64,000 bases of DNA from Agrypnia vestita (taxonomy: Eukaryota; Arthropoda; Insecta; Trichoptera; Phryganeidae). Positions within the stretch are counted from its first letter, which is position 1. Each line of letters begins with the position of its first letter. The position numbers and the translations under genes are program-made. The notes under the pieces were generated by a model. The model saw nothing but the letters and a program-made list of their open reading frames with translations, had not been told where the DNA came from and searched no databases. This document shows positions 59,091 to 64,000 of this stretch, in pieces. The stretch spans positions 81,217 through 145,216 of the forward strand of contig JADDOH010005163.1 of assembly GCA_016648135.1 (NCBI GenBank). The letters run 5' to 3'.

Positions 59091-59294
59091 TTTAAACACT
59101 CAATTCGTTCCATTAAGCCACTCTGAGAGGATGTTATCCGGCCCTTTTCCATATTTGACTGCCATTATAAACAATTTACTGGCATTGCATCGTATAGAAT
59201 ATTATAATCGTCGGCGTCGGATTCGCAAATCTGCAAGAGCTGTCTGCTGGCTTTTATAGATGGAGCTAATATTACCATGGCATTACATTATTGG

Positions 59295-60215
59295 CGTAGC
59301 TAAGAGATAGCGAAGTTGAGGAACTTATTGTTCAGAAAAAAATTACAACGTGTCGTTTCAGATAAAAACAGATAAACTTAAAAAAGCTGAAAACAGCGAC
59401 GGTAAAGAAAAACAAGTAAATCAAGAAAATTGTTTGAAGACATGCTTTTTATATGAGGAAGCAGTTTCGCGAGAAGGTGAAAGAATGGCAGACGACTGTA
59501 AGAGGCTAATTGCAGAAAATACTAAATATTGCGCATCGAAACTCTTTGATCCCGTGACATTATTATGTTGTACGTTCATTTTTTCAAACTATCTTTTTCT
59601 CAATCTAAGTTATACATATATTTTTTAAAATTTTAATCACCAAAATCCCAATTTAAGGAATTTGACATTTTGTTCCGACGCCTAATATCAAAGTTGAATC
59701 TGCTGACAAAAAATAATAGATTTGAAATCAGAACATTCTTTCATATTAATATTGATGAATTTCGAAGCTACGTAGGCATTTTAATGTCCAATAATAATGG
59801 AAAATAATTCATTTTAATTTAAATAATGAACAAATCTTGTCGAAAACGATTTAAATAACGTAATTTACGTAAATGTTGTAAATTTCAGAGTTCCAGCTAG
59901 TCGGTTAAGTTAGTGAAATAGTTAGTGAAAAATCTATACCAAGGTTCCACCACAAAAAATAAAGACAAAGAGAGTCAAAAAAGAACTCAGAATGCCTGCA
60001 GTGTAAATGTAAATGATAATACTTTAGATAGATATGATTAGTGTCAAAACGCGGTTATTGAAATAGATGGAAGATAAAAGAGCATGTTGGTATCGAACCC
60101 GAAAATATTACCAATGTTATTTTTCTACAAAGAAGCGCATCATCGACAAGAACTCCAGGACCAAGAAACACTGAAATTTTGGACAATTTTAAGATCAGAG
60201 TCATTCTCACTGCTC
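59295..60215 (+). pseudogene. TRPA exon 1 relic (fourth copy), interrupted
   Basis: 59295-59450 encodes DSEVEELIVQKKI, matching SGAEVEEPLIKKK of copy 2, and then GKEKQ-type sequence. 59985-60215 encodes CSVNVNDNTLD, then NVIFLQRSASSTRTPGPRNT and EILDN, matching the second half of exon 1 (ENVNENIADI; TPGRKNTDILDSAEA). Between them (about 59455-59960) is unrelated sequence, including FEIRTFFHINIDEFRSYVGI, which might be a transposase scrap. There is no start and no intact donor. Confidence 0.7.
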
Positions 60216-60394
60216 TACGAGGGCCATCCTTATTTTAGCGCTCCTTTATTTATTGAAATAAAAAATAGCACTTTTTACACCGTTGCATTGCGTGCCGTGT
60301 TTTTGCATTAGGTACGACACAACGTTATAAAAAATGCCAAATAAATACCAATACAAAAAAGAAGTTCTGTTAAAAAAAATTCCATTTTGGTGAC

Positions 60395-60470
60395 CTGACA
60401 AAGGGGCCATGGGCTCTGAAACATGTTGATATTTTTCAATACAAAAGTGATGAAAACAAAGTTCATGTTT
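60395..60470 (+). ncRNA. Hammerhead-like motif
   Basis: CTGACAA at 60395-60401 is followed by a stem-loop (AGGGGCC-AT-GGGCTCT), GAAAC at 60418-60422, then ATGTTGATATTTTTC. One conserved core base (the second G of CTGANGA) is changed to A, so activity is doubtful. The downstream flank matches 27010-27055. Confidence 0.4.
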
Positions 60471-60524
60471 GTTAATTATATTATATTTTAATTTTATAAT
60501 TTAGTGTTGGGCAAAACACATTTA

Positions 60525-61063
60525 GGCTTGATCCACCCCATCGCCATAAGTACGTTTTCTCTCCGCTCACGCTCCAGTAAAATATCCTTTCATATCATTG
60601 AAAGATTTGGCAGATACTTCGTGGTGCAAAATAATAATTTAAAATATGTTTTATTTTACTTTGTAATACACACACACCCCCACACAATATGAGTTATTAA
60701 ATTACTACTATAGTTTCGAGAGGATCAGTCCCTTTCATCATCGGGTATGGACAATACCTAACTTAAATACAAAATTTATCAATCTTATCAGGTAGGTCAT
60801 AGTATTTTGCATTTAAGTTAGTTATTATCTATACCTGTCGATGAGAAAGACTGCTCCTCTCGAAACTATAGTAGTAAATTAATTACTCATATTGTGTGTG
60901 TGTATTACAAAGTAAAATAATAGTATTTTAAGTTATCCATTCATACATAACTTTGATTGGACCGGGACTAGAGCGGGACACAGTGACTTGAATGTTAATT
61001 GTTCATTAATATTTTGTTGGAACGCGAGCGAACCGCGAGCAGTCCGATAGTGTGCATCAAGCC
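60525..61063. mobile_element. Harbinger-like MITE with nested inverted element
   Basis: The ends GGCTTGATCCAC and GTGCATCAAGCC are inverted and flanked by TTA on both sides (60522-60524 and 61064-61066), the usual Harbinger target. Inside, arms at about 60647-60760 and 60815-60925 pair over roughly 100 bp. Each carries CTCTCGAAACTATAGTAG, a hammerhead-like GAAAC segment, on opposite strands. It is non-coding. Confidence 0.6.
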
Positions 61064-61271
61064 TTAAATGTTTCTGTTTAATATCAGTAGCGATAGCAAG
61101 GATGTATCATTCTGAAATTCCCGTTCCTCTGCCTCTTTCTAGATATACTTATCATATCAGCAAACGTTGCTATATATAAAAAAAATTATGTGAAACAGTA
61201 CAAAAAATTTATGCTAGTCGTTAGTTCGTGGAGTGTTGCATTCGAATCAAGGTGGTACAAAATATTCTAGA

Positions 61272-61513
61272 ATTTCTGATGGTAATTCAGCATCTGGATG
61301 TGAAACTTTGCTCCTTACCGAAATGAAGCCTCCGAATAAAGATGTGAAATTAAAAAAAAATTACATTGTCCAAGAAGATAATCAAACTGAAGAGGAGGTT
61401 CCAAAAGAGATTGAAGAAAATGAGCCAGTTCTAGATGAACCTGACATGCCATCAACATTTAATACTGATATTTTAGAAAGTGCAGAAGACAGGCAATTTG
61501 AATGGACAAAACG
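61272..61513 (+). CDS. TRPA copy 5, exon 1 (initiator ATG replaced by ATT)
   Basis: The frame is open from 61218 to the donor AAACG|GTAATT after 61513, phase 2 as in copy 2. It ends NTDILESAEDRQFEWTK, matching NTDILDSAEAKDLAWTQ. Aligning the starts, ISDGNSASG here corresponds to MSDDSLSG in copy 2, so the ancestral ATG is ATT at 61272-61274. The first in-frame ATG is at 61323 (MKPPNKDVKLKKNY). The remaining exons would lie right of the window. A TATA-like TATATATAAA at 61171 is possible promoter sequence. It may be a functional gene using the inner ATG or a pseudogene. Confidence 0.6.
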
Positions 61514-61589
61514 GTAATTTAAAAAAAATTATTTAATATCTGAATAGTCAAAGGAATGATCAATCCTCTATAATGCAATTACTAGCTTA

Positions 61590-61730
61590 TCTATATACAT
61601 AGACTTCATTATACATACATTATAAATATATAAGATATATATATATAGATACATCCTATATATTATATATATATAATTTATAAGTTATGTATATATATAT
61701 ATAAATACATACATATTAATATACGTAGCC
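61590..61730. repeat. AT-rich microsatellite
   Basis: TATATA and ATACATACATA runs inside intron 1 of the copy starting at 61272. No coding potential. Confidence 0.75.
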
Positions 61731-62139
61731 TTCATTTGAGAAAAAGTACTACACATTTATAATTTTTTATATTAATAAAAAATCTGCACCTCATATTGGC
61801 TGGATTCCCATTCCATTCGGCCTCTATCTACATTCATATTTTATTTAATAGAAACTATTTCAGTATTGAAATAGCCGCGACTGGAGGTAATAATTAATAT
61901 TTTTCTTTTTCAAATTTATTGTTTAAATTATCACTAAATTTATATATTGAACGATCTAGTTTTGAAAAAAAATAATGTTCTTGGAGTGATAAAAATCATA
62001 AAATTTCATACTGTTTACAAAATTAAATATTCAAAAATATATTTTTCAATAATCTTTGACTAATGTAACGTATTGACTAATTTAAATAAAAAAGGTATAC
62101 AGAATATTTTGAGAATGTCAAAAATTTCAAGAACACAAT

Positions 62140-62420
62140 ACTGGATTTTATCCCCATAGGGACATTATTAATCAAGATATATCATAGATATCTCAGAGAC
62201 GGAGCTATAGTTTTTTATGATACAGTAGGTATGGAAGTCATTTTCGATGTTCATAGGGCTTACGACCGGATTCTACGGCTGGCTTAAGTGATCACTTTAT
62301 ACAGTGTAACTTTCACCATTTCCACCCATGATAGACTAACACATGAGGTGGTCTATCATGGGTGAAAATGCTGAACGTTACATTGTGTAAAGTGATCATT
62401 TTACACAATGTAACGGTCGT
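62140..62420. repeat. Hairpin-element family B with palindrome
   Basis: The left part (TTTTATCCCCATAGGGACAT..GATATCTCAGAGACGGAGC) is the family signature. At 62285-62412 two arms pair: CACTTTATACAGTGTAAC..CACCCATGATAG against CTATCATGGGTG..GTTACATTGTGTAAAGTG. A second small palindrome (GTAAAGTGATCATTTTAC) lies at the end. Confidence 0.55.
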
Positions 62421-62634
62421 AAGTACGATGGTTCTTCTATTTACAAATTCTTAAAAAAGTCACCAAAACACCAAACTTCCTTAAATGTCTGCTGGTTTAT
62501 ATTTTCAAACACATGTATTTAGTAAACAATTATTAGGTTATGCAATATTTTAAATGAAAACAATGAAAACTTAATTCATCTTTTGCAATAACTGCAAAAT
62601 AACTTTGTGGTTACATTATTTATTTATATTAATA

Positions 62635-63350
62635 AAACGAAAACACTTTGTACTAAACCACTTTTTATTTCATTATCGATATGGGGCCAATTACCCCTTC
62701 ATCATAAAATATATACTAAAATGAAAATAATAATAAAACGTTTACTAAAAATTAAAATTCGATAAATACAGATAATAACAAAAACAAAAATTAAATATAC
62801 ATATGAGTTGAATAAGTAATTAAGACCTAATATGAAATAAAATTTTAAACTTAACTATTTGCAAAAGAAATTTTGTTGTTTTTTATATTTAATTTGATAT
62901 AAGGACTTTCTCTAATATCCAAAATTTCTAATCTATCTGACTTTAATCCTTATTTTATCAGTTAATCAGTTATGTGTATGTAAAATTTCAAAACCCTTAT
63001 TAATATTAAAATATTATATTGTTTCCAAAAGCTGATTAGAAAATTCAAAATATTTATTGCCATTTCTTTCTTTAATCCCTTTCTTTAACTTAATCTTATT
63101 TTATCTTAATCTTTAAAATCTTAAGTCTACTACCAAAATTTCTATATTTTCTTTATTTCATATTAAAAAAATTTCCTGTATAAAAATGAATATAATCATT
63201 ACAAATTAATTTATAAACCCCAGATTTTTTAAATAAAATTATTGAAGAATTTTTTGTAACATTGTATTCTGATGAAGGGACCATTGCCCCTTTCCTAACT
63301 TGTTGATAATTCGATAAATAATGGTTTTATACAAAGTGTTTTCTTTTTCT
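62635..63350. repeat. Inverted-repeat element with hammerhead-like arms
   Basis: The left arm (AAAACACTTTGTACTAAACC..GGGGCCAATTACCCC) and right arm (CTGATGA at 63269-63275, GGGACCATTGCCCC, then ATGGTTTTATACAAAGTG) are inverted copies. The right arm keeps CTGATGA but lost GAAAC; the left arm lost CTG. About 500 bp of AT-rich sequence separates them. It is non-coding. Confidence 0.5.
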
Positions 63351-63649
63351 TAATTCATGTACTTAATTTATCATTCAGCTTAACATTTACATGTGAGCCT
63401 CTTTCTTATTTCGGCATAAAAGTGTAAAGTGAATCTTGATAATGTATGTATATAGCATACCGATAACTAATTGTGGAAATTAATAATATATAATACCATC
63501 ATCACTCTATTTTTATTTTAAGAAATTGCGACACCCAAATTAGCAGTAGATCGTGTGTTTCTTCCATTTCAAACTTAATTATTTTTTTGATTAAAATAAA
63601 TTTTATGAGATTTATATGAAAAACATGTATGAAAATTAAAAAAAAAACA

Positions 63650-63745
63650 CAAATCACTTTGTTTTCACCACTGTATTAGATTATACAATGTACATGTTTC
63701 GAGAATAATGTTCCCTTCCTCAGGATTGTTTGTGCACAAACAATC
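63650..63745 (-). ncRNA. Hammerhead-ribozyme-like motif, intact core
   Basis: On the minus strand it reads CTGAGGA (63723-63717), a stem II GGGAA/UUCUC with loop CATTA, and GAAAC (63700-63696). ATGT follows, with A as the base before the expected cleavage. Stem I can form between ACAAT before the core and ATTGT after it. All the invariant core bases I can check are present. Confidence 0.5.
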
Positions 63746-64000
63746 GATGAATTTTTCATAATCGATATAAGTTATTGTAATTTTGCATTCGCTTTAGTAA
63801 AAATAAATAATGAAGGATAAAAACCTTGCAAAAATTGAAAAAAGTTTATTTTTACAAGGTTTTTATAATTTTATTTAAATTGTGTTGAAGAAAATGAATT
63901 TCTCTTAATCGATATTTTTTTTTTGGGAAACATACAGTACATGTTACTGTAATGATAGTTCAACTTTTTGCAAAAAATAAGTTAGAAATATTGAAAAAAA
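63746..64000. repeat. Foldback family C fragment
   Basis: It contains AATGATAGTTCAACTTTTTG and ATAAGTTAGAAATATTGAAA, shared with 30720-30780 and 23700-23760. It continues past the window end. Confidence 0.5.

Noticed and set aside
59650..59800. piggyBac transposase fragment
   Set aside because: Only about 20 residues resemble the family, with no catalytic residues and no TTAA ends.
61233..61241. Start of the last exon at 61233
   Set aside because: The codon there is GTG, not ATG. Alignment with copy 2 places the ancestral start at 61272 (ATT), and the first true ATG is 61323.

Overview
The window is AT-rich eukaryotic nuclear DNA with spliced genes, GT-AG introns of 0.3 to 10 kb, and dense transposable elements (Helitrons, MITEs, tRNA-derived SINEs, LINE tails, Ty3/gypsy). 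The genes are insect-type TRPA channels. An arthropod is near certain, an insect very likely, and a moth or butterfly is my best guess from the repeat style. There is nothing bacterial here.

The backbone is a tandem array of TRPA-subfamily (ankyrin-repeat transient receptor potential, painless/pyrexia/TRPA5-like) cation channel genes, all on the plus strand. They share one six-exon plan: exon 1 is an acidic cytosolic N-terminus, exons 2 and 3 are GC-rich ankyrin exons, exon 4 carries most ankyrin repeats plus S1-S2, exon 5 carries S3-S4, and exon 6 carries S5, pore, S6 and the C-terminal tail. Phases are conserved (2 after exon 1, 0 after exon 2, 2 after exon 3, 0 after exons 4 and 5). Copy 1 (176-18037) has exons 2-6 and looks intact; its first exon lies left of the window. 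Copy 2 (21874-38168) has all six exons; its coding length is one base short of a multiple of three because of a single-base loss in exon 4. Copy 3 (46372-about 56910) keeps only exons 4 and 5, is riddled with stops and is split by a 1.85 kb LTR-like insertion. A fourth relic (about 59295-60215) is a broken exon 1. A fifth gene begins at the right edge (exon 1, about 61272-61513) but has ATT where copy 2 has its ATG. This is a birth-and-death array. Parts of the introns of copies 2 and 3 are also homologous, so the unit was duplicated as genomic DNA.

Between and inside the genes: 0.9-1.7 kb has a Helitron with an internal minisatellite and a head-to-head SINE foldback; 2.7-3.8 kb has an RTE-like LINE tail and a MITE; 3.9-9.7 kb is an unexplained stretch with internal repeats; 18-21.9 kb is LINE tails, a foldback and a SINE; 22.3-29.9 kb has LINE pieces, a Harbinger-like MITE and inverted elements with hammerhead-ribozyme-like cores; 33-37.5 kb has a SINE, hairpin elements and an internally deleted hAT element; 38.2-46.3 kb is intergenic with a decayed gypsy element, a Helitron end, a LINE tail and AT microsatellites; 49.7-56.7 kb is intron-derived sequence with MITEs, a LINE and a nested DNA transposon; 57-64 kb has more LINE pieces, a Harbinger-like element and inverted hammerhead-like elements.

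Because copies 2 and 3 are homologous, three insertions (1.85 kb LTR-like, 3.1 kb composite DNA transposon, 0.7 kb hAT) can be placed from empty sites inside this same window. The most notable findings are a likely gene-conversion tract in exon 2, the one-base lesion in copy 2, and a scattered set of hammerhead-like motifs, several in inverted-repeat arms.
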